A program made the translations under genes and the position numbers. Positions 1 through 8,194 of a DNA stretch of 14,990 nucleotides are shown here, one piece after another. A model generated the notes under the pieces. It worked only from the letters and a program-made list of their open reading frames with translations, did not search any database and was not told the origin of the DNA. The stretch is from NCBI GenBank assembly GCA_003455655.1, contig DMQP01000090.1:1-14990 (forward strand), read 5' to 3'. The number at the start of each line of letters is the position of its first letter. The first letter of the stretch is position 1. This DNA comes from Treponema sp. (GTDB lineage Bacteria > Spirochaetota > Spirochaetia > Treponematales > Treponemataceae).

Positions 1-818
1 TTCAAAATACAAATCAACATTCTGGCGATTACAGCAACATAAAAAATGTATTCAGACCTGGCCACGCTGATTTTACCTACACTCAAAAATACGGCATTCG
101 TGATTATCGTGGTGGCGGAAGAGCAAGCGGTCGCGAAACATGCGCAAGAGTTGCCGCTGGAGCTATAGCAAAACTTTTTCTAAAAGAACAAGGCATTTCC
201 ATAACTGCTTACACAGAAAGAGCAGCAGGAATTTCTTGCACTAAGTTTGATGCTTCTCAAATTGAACAGAACACGATGCGTGCTCCTGACGCAGATGCTG
301 CAAAACTCATGGAAGAAAAAATTGCAGAAATTAGAAAAGCAGGAGATTCAACAGGCGGAATTATTGCTTGCAGAATAGACGGTGTTCCTTCGGGGTTAGG
401 AGAACCTGTTTTTGAAAAAGCAGATGCACTTCTTGCTCAGGCTATGCTTTCTATAGGTGCTATCAAGGGAATAGAATTTGGTTGCGGATTTAATTGCGCA
501 GATATGACTGGCTCACAAAACAATGATGTTATGCAAGCAAACAGTGACAAATCAGTATGTTTTAAAACAAATAACGCTGGCGGAATTTTAGGTGGCATAA
601 CTAACTCAGATCAGATTTTCTTTCGATGTGCGATTAAGCCAGTTCCTAGCATTTACCAAAGTCAACAAACAGTCGACATACATGGCAATGAATGTGACTT
701 ACTTATTGAAGGAAGACACGACATTTGTCTTTGCCCCCGTATTGTGCCTGTTATTGAAGCAATGGCTGCCATTACTATTACCGACTTACTCTTACGCAAT
801 AGGGCAACAAAAGCATGA
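1..818 (+). CDS. aroC: Chorismate synthase, 5'-truncated by window edge
   Basis: Catalyses the last shikimate-pathway step, 5-enolpyruvylshikimate-3-phosphate to chorismate, using reduced FMN in the cytoplasm. The reading frame is open from base 3, giving 271 residues of a family usually near 350-370, so roughly the first quarter lies outside the window. Seen directly: the family block RPGHADFTYTQKYG, followed by RDYRGGGRASGRETCARVAAG (an FMN/substrate-binding signature region), a DSTGGI block, GVPSGLGEPVF, and the C-terminal EGRHDICLCPR signature. An ATG at 276 lies inside the conserved domain and is not the real start. The stop overlaps the next ATG by 4 bases (ATGA), so it is probably cotranscribed and translationally coupled with the carboxypeptidase. 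Its presence implies that the organism makes its own aromatic compounds. Identification is secure. Confidence 0.97.
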   Translation, partial: QNTNQHSGDYSNIKNVFRPGHADFTYTQKYGIRDYRGGGRASGRETCARVAAGAIAKLFLKEQGISITAYTERAAGISCTKFDASQIEQNTMRAPDADAAKLMEEKIAEIRKAGDSTGGIIACRIDGVPSGLGEPVFEKADALLAQAMLSIGAIKGIEFGCGFNCADMTGSQNNDVMQANSDKSVCFKTNNAGGILGGITNSDQIFFRCAIKPVPSIYQSQQTVDIHGNECDLLIEGRHDICLCPRIVPVIEAMAAITITDLLLRNRATKA

Positions 819-2212
819 AAAAGAAAACTCTTATCGCTGTAATTGCTGGAAGTGTAGCGGCACTTTCTTTACTTGTTCTTTCAACACTCTTCTGTCTTCG
901 TGTAAAGCAATTTTCTCATCCTCAAGAAGTAGCTGAACTATCACGAATACAAAATGCTTTTTTACAAGAACAACTCGACAAAAACTTTCCAGAAAGACTT
1001 GCTTTAATTCATTCGCTTCCTTACAAAACCATTGATGCTAATTTATTTATAAATGCAAAGAGCGCAATTCTTATTGACACACAAACAGGAAGCATCTTGT
1101 TTGAAAAAAATGCAGACATGCAGATTCCGCCAGCGTCTATGACAAAACTTGTAGAAATGTATGTTGTGTTTGAAGCAGTAGAAAAAGGTGAAGTTTCACT
1201 TGATGATATAGTTCCGCTTCCTCCTCAGTCATGGGCTATAAACTTACCACAAGATGCATCCATAATGTTTTTGGCAGAAGGTCAACAAGTAACACTCAAC
1301 GAATTACTTTTAGGTCTTGCCATTGCAAGTGGTAACGATGCTTCAATAGCAGTTGCAAATTACATTTGCGGTAACATGGAAGATTTTGTTAAACGAATGA
1401 ATCTTGTTGTAGAAGATTTAGGTCTTACTCACACTCACTTTGTTGAATCAAGTGGCTACAGTGAATTAAATGTAACCACTGCCCGAGAGTTTGCATCTTT
1501 TTCACGCGCATACATAAATCGGTTTGGCTTTGCATTAGAAAAGTATCATTCACAAAATGTTTTGCGCTATCCATTACAACACAATCTTGCACCAAACCAG
1601 CAAAACCAAGGCGACAGTCAGGCAGTAACACAGTACAACACCAACAAACTTTTGGGTAAACTGCAAGGTTGCGATGGTCTTAAAACAGGCTACATTGATG
1701 AAAGCGGATACAATCTTGCACTTACGGCTCAGCGTAACAACATGCGTTTTCTTTCTGTGACAATGGGTGGCCCAGGAAAAGGTTCTGTACAAGGAAATCA
1801 ATATCGCGTTGCAGACGGATTTACACTTATGAATTATGCCTTTGATTCGTTTGCAGATTATCATGCGCCAAAAGATCCAAATGCACATTGTGTTACGGTT
1901 AATCTTGCTGGTGCAAAAGAAAAGAGTGTGCGTCTTGTTCCTGCCTATGACGAAACTTTTACTGTTCCCTTCATTACAGGAGCAACACCTCAAGAAGCAG
2001 CAAACTTAGTTGAAATAGACATTCAGGCACCAAAAGCAATTTACGGTGAAGTTCTTTGTGCAAAAGAATACGGAAAAATTACCTATTCGTTAAACGGAAT
2101 TGTTCTACGCACTGTTCCCTTAGTTGCTGATCGTTCTGTTACAAAAGCTTCTGCACTAAAACAAGTGTGGGACAAAGCTGCTCTTTTTGTAAGCAATAGA
2201 CTTACTCAATAA
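815..2212 (+). CDS. dacA: Serine-type D-Ala-D-Ala carboxypeptidase (PBP5/6 family, peptidase S11)
   Basis: Removes the terminal D-alanine from peptidoglycan pentapeptides in the periplasm, limiting cross-linking. All three active-site motifs are visible in 465 residues: SMTK at 108-111 (nucleophile S108), SGN at 172-174, and KTG at 290-292. Residues about 358-445 form a beta-rich segment like the PBP5 C-terminal domain. The N-terminus (lysines, then a hydrophobic stretch about 5-28 with no clear cleavage site) looks like a membrane anchor rather than a cleaved signal. About 50 residues, partly helical, separate it from the catalytic domain, unlike the C-terminal amphipathic anchor of E. coli PBP5. 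The start overlaps the aroC stop by 4 bases; AGGG about 10 nt upstream is a plausible Shine-Dalgarno. The 3' end overlaps the convergent gene by 11 bases. The symbol is assigned by family; dacC or dacF would fit equally well. Confidence 0.93.
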   Translation: MKKKTLIAVIAGSVAALSLLVLSTLFCLRVKQFSHPQEVAELSRIQNAFLQEQLDKNFPERLALIHSLPYKTIDANLFINAKSAILIDTQTGSILFEKNADMQIPPASMTKLVEMYVVFEAVEKGEVSLDDIVPLPPQSWAINLPQDASIMFLAEGQQVTLNELLLGLAIASGNDASIAVANYICGNMEDFVKRMNLVVEDLGLTHTHFVESSGYSELNVTTAREFASFSRAYINRFGFALEKYHSQNVLRYPLQHNLAPNQQNQGDSQAVTQYNTNKLLGKLQGCDGLKTGYIDESGYNLALTAQRNNMRFLSVTMGGPGKGSVQGNQYRVADGFTLMNYAFDSFADYHAPKDPNAHCVTVNLAGAKEKSVRLVPAYDETFTVPFITGATPQEAANLVEIDIQAPKAIYGEVLCAKEYGKITYSLNGIVLRTVPLVADRSVTKASALKQVWDKAALFVSNRLTQ

Positions 2213-4346
2213 ATTCACGAACATCAACAATTGTGCAGCCGCTATCTAACAAAGACGAAATAAGCAAATCAATTTTCTGAGTATCTGTTCCTACACACAC
2301 AGGAATTATCATTCCATCGTAAGTTGCAGGAACAATTTTTTCTATAAGCGTTTCAACATTGTCAGAAGCAACAACGGTATCTACATAACGGTAACCAGCA
2401 GCTTCTCCCGCTGAAAGAATAGAAGCATTTGCTTTATATAAAGGAGCATGCCACAAAAGCGACAGTTCTGTTCCGGTTGTGTCATAAAACTCATCTTCGT
2501 TACGCGCAAGACCTCGCTTAATAAATGAATCATCAATAACAAAATCTTGTGCCGAAGTTAAATCTGTTAAAGTAAAAAATCCAGAAGCACATTCATAACC
2601 AGATGCAACAATCTGTCTTGTTTCAGAAGGATAGCGACGAACAAACTCTCCGTTAATGAAAAATGTTGCTGGAATTTTAAACTGATTCAACGCACACAAA
2701 ACTTGAGGAAGACCGTCTGCACGATCAAGAGCATCAAAAACTAAAGCAACTCTTTTAACACTTGTGTCGCACACATCTGATTCTGCAAAAACAGGATATG
2801 TTACCACAGCACCTTGCAAAGAACGAACAAATGCTGCATTTTCAAACATCTTGTTTTGAGAGTTTCCTATAAACACACGATAACGTGCATTCTTTTCTAC
2901 ACTGGTAAAAGAAACATTTTTAAGTGAAGATGCTGTCCATGTATTTAAATTTGAATTGTAAGCATAAACAGTTGTTTCGTCTTTAAACGAACCATACACA
3001 AGGCTTCCACTCCAAACAGCTTCATCAACTGACGAAAGGAATAAAAGAGAAACCTCTTCTGAACGTAAATTCCAAGAGCGAACTGTTTTTGTTCCGCCAA
3101 CATACAAAAGAGTATTGCTTCCCCACACAAAAGAAACAACAGGTTCTCCCCTTAATCTGCCCCGCACCTGAGCAGCATTTATGTCAAACACATAAACAGA
3201 TTCACCACCGGTAAAAGCAATAAGTGAACTGTCTGGAGATGCAACAGGAGTTACTGAATCTTTTACTTCGAAAATAACATCCATTGAAGAAGACAATGCG
3301 TACATGCGAGAAGAACGCTTACCATCTTCATACAATAAAAAATCGACCCACAGAAGAGGCTGTTGTTTTTGATTCCAGAAAACCTGACAACCCAACACAG
3401 CTCCTCGTGCACCTGTTAACGTAAAGATTCCTTTAGACTGAACAAAATCATAACTCTGAGCAGAAAGAGAATAGTAACTCACCAAATTATTTTGACTTAC
3501 TACAACAATCTGTAAACCCGAAGCATCGCTCCAAAACATATCGCGACTTGAATCGAATGTATAAGGAAGACGACCAACAATAGTTCCTGTTCCTGCGAGA
3601 GAAGAATATAATCCACGAGTATACAATTCATTTTGATTGATACGGTAGATGATGTCGCCATCTATATATAAAAGACTTCTTTCTTGAGTCCAAGAAACAC
3701 TTGCAATTGTTCCTTCACCAATTCTGCGTAAACGTTCTGATATTTGTAGCGGTCCGAAAGAAGTTGATGCAGAAATAAAATACACTGCTCCATTTTTTTC
3801 ATACAGTAAGATATCAGAATCGGGAGACCATTTTACTGCAACCGAATCAAAACTAAATGACACAGATTCAGCAAGAATAACTTGTGCTTGAGTGCGCATA
3901 TTTTGCAATATCAGTTGACCGCTTCCGCTTTTACTTTGTCGAACAAAGCAAGCATAATTTCCATCAGGACTTACACTCTGAGGACTGGTACGAGAATAAG
4001 CAACAGGAAGAGAATCTGAAGAAGAAACCCAAGAAAGTTTTTTCTGAGAAGGAGAATACCATGCACTTCCGTAGCGGTTTCGAATTTGTAAAACACTTCC
4101 GTTCTGAACCAATTCCATTTTTTCTGGGAAACAAGTTAACAAACGAGGAGATGAAGCAAGCGCATCCTTTCCTAATTTTGCGGTAAACAAAGTGTTGTAC
4201 TCATGCGTACCAGGAACTGTTTGCGACACTGTAAACAAAATTTCATCAGATTCATTTACAGAAACTGAATTAAACGAAACCTTTCCAAAAACAGGAAAAG
4301 CAGCCGTCATAAGCAAGACAGCTGCCGTACACACAAATCGGTTCAT
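2202..4346 (-). CDS. Exported beta-propeller protein with degenerate NodB/polysaccharide-deacetylase domain
   Basis: A 714-residue protein with an apparent signal peptide (about 1-21, ending PVFG before K22), so probably periplasmic or outer-membrane associated. Residues about 30-510 contain repeated TolB/WD40-like blades, for example SPDGNYACF (126-134), WSPDSDILLYE (173-183) and SPDSSLIAF (370-378). Residues about 530-714 align with the NodB fold: strand VALVFDAL (533-540), then IPATFFINGEFVRRYP (558-573), GYECASGFFTLTDLT (583-597), and LWHAPLYKAN (631-640). The catalytic signature is lost: the usual FDDG is FDAL, both metal-binding histidines of the HTxxH motif are G589 and L593, and the RxPY arginine is H633. 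A binding or scaffold role is therefore more likely than deacetylation. It is last in the M23/zinc-ribbon unit. The start has GGAG 8 nt upstream and overlaps the preceding stop by 4 bases. Confidence 0.85.
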   Translation of the reverse strand: MNRFVCTAAVLLMTAAFPVFGKVSFNSVSVNESDEILFTVSQTVPGTHEYNTLFTAKLGKDALASSPRLLTCFPEKMELVQNGSVLQIRNRYGSAWYSPSQKKLSWVSSSDSLPVAYSRTSPQSVSPDGNYACFVRQSKSGSGQLILQNMRTQAQVILAESVSFSFDSVAVKWSPDSDILLYEKNGAVYFISASTSFGPLQISERLRRIGEGTIASVSWTQERSLLYIDGDIIYRINQNELYTRGLYSSLAGTGTIVGRLPYTFDSSRDMFWSDASGLQIVVVSQNNLVSYYSLSAQSYDFVQSKGIFTLTGARGAVLGCQVFWNQKQQPLLWVDFLLYEDGKRSSRMYALSSSMDVIFEVKDSVTPVASPDSSLIAFTGGESVYVFDINAAQVRGRLRGEPVVSFVWGSNTLLYVGGTKTVRSWNLRSEEVSLLFLSSVDEAVWSGSLVYGSFKDETTVYAYNSNLNTWTASSLKNVSFTSVEKNARYRVFIGNSQNKMFENAAFVRSLQGAVVTYPVFAESDVCDTSVKRVALVFDALDRADGLPQVLCALNQFKIPATFFINGEFVRRYPSETRQIVASGYECASGFFTLTDLTSAQDFVIDDSFIKRGLARNEDEFYDTTGTELSLLWHAPLYKANASILSAGEAAGYRYVDTVVASDNVETLIEKIVPATYDGMIIPVCVGTDTQKIDLLISSLLDSGCTIVDVREFIE

Positions 4347-4588
4347 CGATGCATCTCCACGCTTAGCGCCAGCGTTGAAAGTTCACGGTCCAGTTCATCA
4401 AGTCGGTCCTTCAAAGTTTCAACTTGTTTATCGCGGCACTGATTCTGCGACTCAATAAGTCGATCAAATACCGCTTCCATAGAATTGCGTTCTCGTATAT
4501 TGAGCCGTGCCTCTCCACACCAGGGACAGTAAATAAATTCTCTGTCAATTATTCTACCACACTCTTTACACACGCACAACTTTTCCAT
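4343..4588 (-). CDS. Small zinc-ribbon protein with coiled-coil tail
   Basis: An 81-residue cytoplasmic protein with no signal peptide. Two CxxC knuckles, C7-x2-C10 and C21-x2-C24, form a rubredoxin-like zinc ribbon (C5 is an extra cysteine). From about residue 33 the sequence is charged and heptad-rich with many E, R, L, D and Q, which suggests a short coiled coil and oligomerisation or partner binding. The function is unknown; it could be an adaptor or regulatory protein. It sits between the M23 peptidase (gap of 16 bases) and the beta-propeller gene (4-base overlap), so all three are probably one transcript. AAGGAA lies about 9 nt upstream of the ATG as a Shine-Dalgarno. The compact coupling, good ribosome site and intact zinc ligands support a real gene despite its size. 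Confidence 0.82.
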   Translation of the reverse strand: MEKLCVCKECGRIIDREFIYCPWCGEARLNIRERNSMEAVFDRLIESQNQCRDKQVETLKDRLDELDRELSTLALSVEMHR

Positions 4589-4604
4589 CTGTCAAATTCC
4601 TTTT

Positions 4605-5774
4605 CTATTTTAAAACCGTAAGCGGATCAACTAATTTTCCGTTTTTATACACAGAGAAATGCAGGTGTGGTCCAGTAGAGTATCCCGTAGAACCAACCAG
4701 TCCAATGACAGTACCTTGCGAAACTTTGTCATTCTTCTTTGCAATTATTTTACTCATGTGTGCATACAAAGTCTGATATCCATCATGATGTTTTATAATT
4801 ACATAATTTCCATACACACTTGAAAAACCAGTATATGCAACTGTTCCGCTCATAGCAGCATAGATTGATGTTCCTTCAGGACAAGCTAAATCTATTCCTG
4901 TATGACTAGACGGAGTGTTTTTGATAGGATCAATACGGTAACCAAAGCGAGAAGACAAACGCCAAGTTGCTTTTATAGGATACATAAAAAGTTCGCCCAT
5001 TGCACGCTGCAAACTTTCGCTATCAAGACGAGCACCAGGAATAAAAAGAGACATACCTTTTTGCAGTGTTTCTGATGCAAGATTGTTCACATCAAGAATA
5101 TCTTCTACCGTTGCATTGTACTTTGTTGCAATAGAACTAAGTGTTTCTCCAGCTGCAACAACATGAACCAAACCGTCATACGAAGGAATACTCAGTTTTT
5201 GACCAGAACGAAGTGAACGAACATTGCTTATATTGTTTACTGCAATAAGAGTTGAAATGTTTGACAAACCAAATTTTTTGCTTATACCGCTAATGGTATC
5301 GCCAGAACGAACAGTATAGGTTTGATAAGTAACAGGTTCTTTTATAACAAGAGAAGAAACGGTAAGAGTTCCGTCTGAAGAAAGTATATTTCCGTCACGG
5401 TCATAGAACACAGAATCAAGAGCAAACGATGACATAGCAGCGTTCAAATACTCATCTGCAAAAGCATTGCCATTTTCAAAATCAACTACTTTGGCAAAAG
5501 ACATTGAGTAATCAATCAGATGAGAAATCATCACAGGAATTATAACAGCTGCACAAACTGCAGGAATCATCCATGCATAGCGAATTAAACTGCGTGTAGT
5601 AACTGCAAAACTAAACAAAGCAGCACGCACAGTGAAGAACATTTCCTTAATTGAAAAAGAGCGAGACTTGCGCGGAAGAGTAAGTGCTTTAACTTTTACA
5701 TGCGACCGTTCACGATTACGCAAACGAGGCCAAGAAACTTCTCTTTCAGATGTATAGTAGTTGATGATTTCCAT
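4605..5774 (-). CDS. Membrane-anchored M23 peptidase with two LysM domains
   Basis: Probable zinc endopeptidase acting on peptidoglycan cross-bridges, or a LytM-type activator. In 389 residues: a basic cytoplasmic N-terminus (1-65), one membrane span about 67-86, a linker, LysM 1 about 152-197 (YTVRSGDTISGIS), LysM 2 about 203-246 (HVVAAGETLSSIATKY), and an M23 domain about 265-385. The zinc and catalytic residues are all there: H291 and D295 (HTGID), H339 (LYAHM), and H370-x-H372 (HLHF), so it should be active, unlike many degenerate EnvC-type proteins. It is first in the minus-strand unit and divergent from signal peptidase I across only 48 bases. No Shine-Dalgarno precedes the ATG. A weak -10-like GATACT (5781-5786) ends 6 nt before the ATG, so the message may be leaderless. 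It probably works in cell separation or in fitting flagella through the wall. Confidence 0.93.
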   Translation of the reverse strand: MEIINYYTSEREVSWPRLRNRERSHVKVKALTLPRKSRSFSIKEMFFTVRAALFSFAVTTRSLIRYAWMIPAVCAAVIIPVMISHLIDYSMSFAKVVDFENGNAFADEYLNAAMSSFALDSVFYDRDGNILSSDGTLTVSSLVIKEPVTYQTYTVRSGDTISGISKKFGLSNISTLIAVNNISNVRSLRSGQKLSIPSYDGLVHVVAAGETLSSIATKYNATVEDILDVNNLASETLQKGMSLFIPGARLDSESLQRAMGELFMYPIKATWRLSSRFGYRIDPIKNTPSSHTGIDLACPEGTSIYAAMSGTVAYTGFSSVYGNYVIIKHHDGYQTLYAHMSKIIAKKNDKVSQGTVIGLVGSTGYSTGPHLHFSVYKNGKLVDPLTVLK

Positions 5775-5784
5775 ACAAAAAGTA

Positions 5785-5813
5785 TCGACATAAAAGCGCC
5801 GTCATATTAGAAT
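5785..5813 (+). promoter_or_regulatory. Sigma70-type promoter of lepB
   Basis: TCGACA at 5785-5790 and TAGAAT at 5808-5813 are separated by exactly 17 bases, each one mismatch from consensus. Initiation about 7 nt downstream would fall near 5820, only 0-3 nt before the lepB ATG at 5823, predicting a leaderless or nearly leaderless transcript. No Shine-Dalgarno exists before that ATG. The site lies in the 48-base gap shared with the divergent M23 gene. Confidence 0.6.
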
Positions 5814-5822
5814 AAACTGCAT

Positions 5823-6314
5823 ATGCGAAAGGCTTTACACTATATTCTTATAGGTATTTTTTTGGGACTCGTTCTAAAACTCTTTGTTATTGATATTCCC
5901 TGCATTGTTGGTAATTCCATGGAACCAACACTTCATAATCAAGAACATGTTCTTGTAAACAAACTGGCTTACGGATTGGTCAAACCTTTTGCAAGTACAC
6001 GCATGACAACATGGGCTCATCCCCAAAAGGGCGACATTATTGTCTATATGCATGACGGGGATATGGTGGTTAAACGCTGCATTGCGTACTCAGGTATGCC
6101 ACTGGATTTTTCGAGCGATAGTCAGTATACTCTGAATGTGGGTGGAGAAAAAATTCCTTTGACATACGAACAGTTTCGTTTGCTTAATGGCATTGAGTCA
6201 GTTCCGGAAGGATGCGTCTTTGCTGTAGGCGACAACTACCAAGTATCAATTGATTCTCGAAACTACGGCTTTATTCCAGAACGCGATGTATTAGGAAAAG
6301 TGATATGGAAGTAA
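5823..6314 (+). CDS. lepB: Signal peptidase I
   Basis: Membrane-bound serine protease (S26) that cleaves signal peptides from exported proteins on the periplasmic side. It has one N-terminal span (about 7-25). The catalytic serine is S32 in GNSMEPTL (box B) and the general-base lysine is K84 in VVKRCIAYSGMPL (box D). Box E is GDNYQVSIDSRNYGFI (136-151), with the expected GDN...DSR residues. At 163 residues it is a short, minimal form without the large accessory domain of E. coli LepB, comparable to Gram-positive enzymes. The stop overlaps the following transpeptidase start by 10 bases, so translation is coupled. It heads the plus-strand envelope unit and has a good promoter directly upstream but no ribosome-binding site. 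Confidence 0.95.
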   Translation: MRKALHYILIGIFLGLVLKLFVIDIPCIVGNSMEPTLHNQEHVLVNKLAYGLVKPFASTRMTTWAHPQKGDIIVYMHDGDMVVKRCIAYSGMPLDFSSDSQYTLNVGGEKIPLTYEQFRLLNGIESVPEGCVFAVGDNYQVSIDSRNYGFIPERDVLGKVIWK

Positions 6315-8194
6315 ATGATTTTTTCAAAAAGCCGCGTGTTTGGTTCATTGGAATTCTTTTCGTCTTATTTTTAGGATATGTCACCGTCTGTTATTTTAAA
6401 CTTTCTCTTTCTGAACAACCACAAAGCATTGCTTCCAAACCTTCTGTTGAACGAGGTTCGATTCGTGACCGCAACGGAAAACCTCTTGCAGTACAAACAA
6501 GTTTCTATCACTTTGGAATTTCGCCCAACAAATTTTCTGATGCAATGATTGATGACTTTGCACAAAAACTTGCACCTGTACTTGAAATGGCAGACACAGA
6601 TATTTCTGCACGAATTCGAGCTGCAAAAAATCTTTCGTTTTTGTACATCAAGAAAAAGTTAACTCAGGATCAGTATGAAGAAGTAAAATCTATTGTTGAA
6701 GAAAATTCATTTCCTGCAGTACGCTTTGACCGCATCCCAGGACGCGTGTATCCGGAAAATGATCTTGCAAGTCAACTCATTGGTTACATGGGAGACGATG
6801 GCGAAGGTTTAAGTGGAATTGAATACTCTCAGCAACTTATTCTTTCACCTCTTGTAACAGCAGATCAGCAAACTGTCTTTGGTCAGGATGTATATTTAAC
6901 CATTGATGCAAACTTGCAATACAAACTTGAAAAAATTGCAAAACAAACACTTATAGACACCGAAGCAGAAAGCATGATGCTTCTTGCAGCAGATGCAAAG
7001 ACTGGAGAAATTCTTTCGTACATCAGTTTACCGTCAATCAATTTAAATGACTATGCAAACATTGATGCACCTGATGCAAAACGCGATAGTCCCGCAATTA
7101 ATTCTTACGAACCTGGAAGTGTATTTAAAATTTTTACTGCTGCTGCCTACATAGATTCTGGCGCAATGACACCAGCAACATATTTACGAACAACTGGCTC
7201 TTATAAATTTACAACCAACAAAGGCGAAACCTTTACCATTAGCTGTCACGATCCACATGAACACGGACTTGTTACGGTACGAGAAGCGCTGGCACGATCT
7301 TGTAATGATGCATTTGCACAGATGAGCGAACGCCTAGACACAGGAACTTTCCTTACCTACATAAAGAACTTTGGCTTTGGCGAAAAAACAGGTGTCGAAC
7401 TTCCTCGCGAAGAATCAGGAAAAGTAAAATCTCCGGGTGATGCAACTTGGTCTGGACGAACAAAAGCAACCATTTCAATTGGTCAGGAAGTAAGTGTTAC
7501 AGCATTACAAATGCTTCAAGCGGCAATGGCTATTGCAAACAAAGGAGTTCCTGCACAACTTACCGTTATAAAAAGAATCAGCGACAAAGATGGCGTTGAC
7601 TCTTACGAACACACACCTCAGTATAGAGACAGAGTTTTAAAAACTTCAACAGCAGATTACATCATAAGTTGTATGCGCACTACTGTTCTTGAAGGAACAG
7701 GTTGGAGAGCTGGTCTTGACGATATTTCTATTGGAGATAAAACAGGTACTGCTCAGATTTTTGAAAACGGACGCTATCTTGAAGACCAGTATCTTTCAAG
7801 TTGTATGGGAATCTTTCCTATTGAAGATCCTCAAATTGTTTTGTACACCGTCATTGTAAAATCTAAAATTGAACGAAACTTGGGTGGACAGATTGCAGCT
7901 CCTGTTATTCGTCAGGCAGCAGATGAAATTATTGACCATTTAGGAATGACTCGCGACACAGCAGCAACCGTTTCACACTCTGGTGTTATTTCCATAAGTG
8001 AAAACGAACAGCCCTCTCTTGAAGCAGGTGTAGTCCCAAACCTTATAGGAAGACCCAAAAGAGATTTAGTAAACTTACTGTCACAAAACGAAGTAACAGT
8101 TATTATTCATGGTTCAGGTTGGGTTGTTCGTCAGACACCGCAACCAGGAACACCTCTTACGGAGAACACGACCATTGAACTCTATTTGGAATAA
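6305..8194 (+). CDS. ftsI: FtsI-like class B penicillin-binding protein with C-terminal PASTA domain
   Basis: Peptidoglycan D,D-transpeptidase, probably for septal synthesis. In 629 residues: cytoplasmic start, one span about 12-31, a dimerisation/pedestal region opening with VERGSIRDRNGKPLA (48-62), and a transpeptidase domain about 220-545. The active-site motifs are intact: SVFK at 272-275 (nucleophile S272 in EPGSVFK), SCN at 332-334, and KTG at 479-481. EPGS rather than PPGS favours FtsI/PBP3 over the elongation enzyme PBP2. Residues about 576-628 form a single PASTA domain (VVPNLIGRPKRDLVNLL...), a feature better known from FtsI/SpoVD enzymes of Gram-positives. AGGA lies 8 nt before the ATG, inside lepB, and the start overlaps the lepB stop by 10 bases. 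Its 3' end overlaps the Maf-like gene. Confidence is high for the class, moderate for the FtsI assignment. Confidence 0.9.
   Translation: MEVNDFFKKPRVWFIGILFVLFLGYVTVCYFKLSLSEQPQSIASKPSVERGSIRDRNGKPLAVQTSFYHFGISPNKFSDAMIDDFAQKLAPVLEMADTDISARIRAAKNLSFLYIKKKLTQDQYEEVKSIVEENSFPAVRFDRIPGRVYPENDLASQLIGYMGDDGEGLSGIEYSQQLILSPLVTADQQTVFGQDVYLTIDANLQYKLEKIAKQTLIDTEAESMMLLAADAKTGEILSYISLPSINLNDYANIDAPDAKRDSPAINSYEPGSVFKIFTAAAYIDSGAMTPATYLRTTGSYKFTTNKGETFTISCHDPHEHGLVTVREALARSCNDAFAQMSERLDTGTFLTYIKNFGFGEKTGVELPREESGKVKSPGDATWSGRTKATISIGQEVSVTALQMLQAAMAIANKGVPAQLTVIKRISDKDGVDSYEHTPQYRDRVLKTSTADYIISCMRTTVLEGTGWRAGLDDISIGDKTGTAQIFENGRYLEDQYLSSCMGIFPIEDPQIVLYTVIVKSKIERNLGGQIAAPVIRQAADEIIDHLGMTRDTAATVSHSGVISISENEQPSLEAGVVPNLIGRPKRDLVNLLSQNEVTVIIHGSGWVVRQTPQPGTPLTENTTIELYLE

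Noticed and set aside
276..818. ATG 276 as start of a short gene
   Set aside because: The frame is open and encodes conserved chorismate synthase sequence from base 3, so this is an internal methionine.
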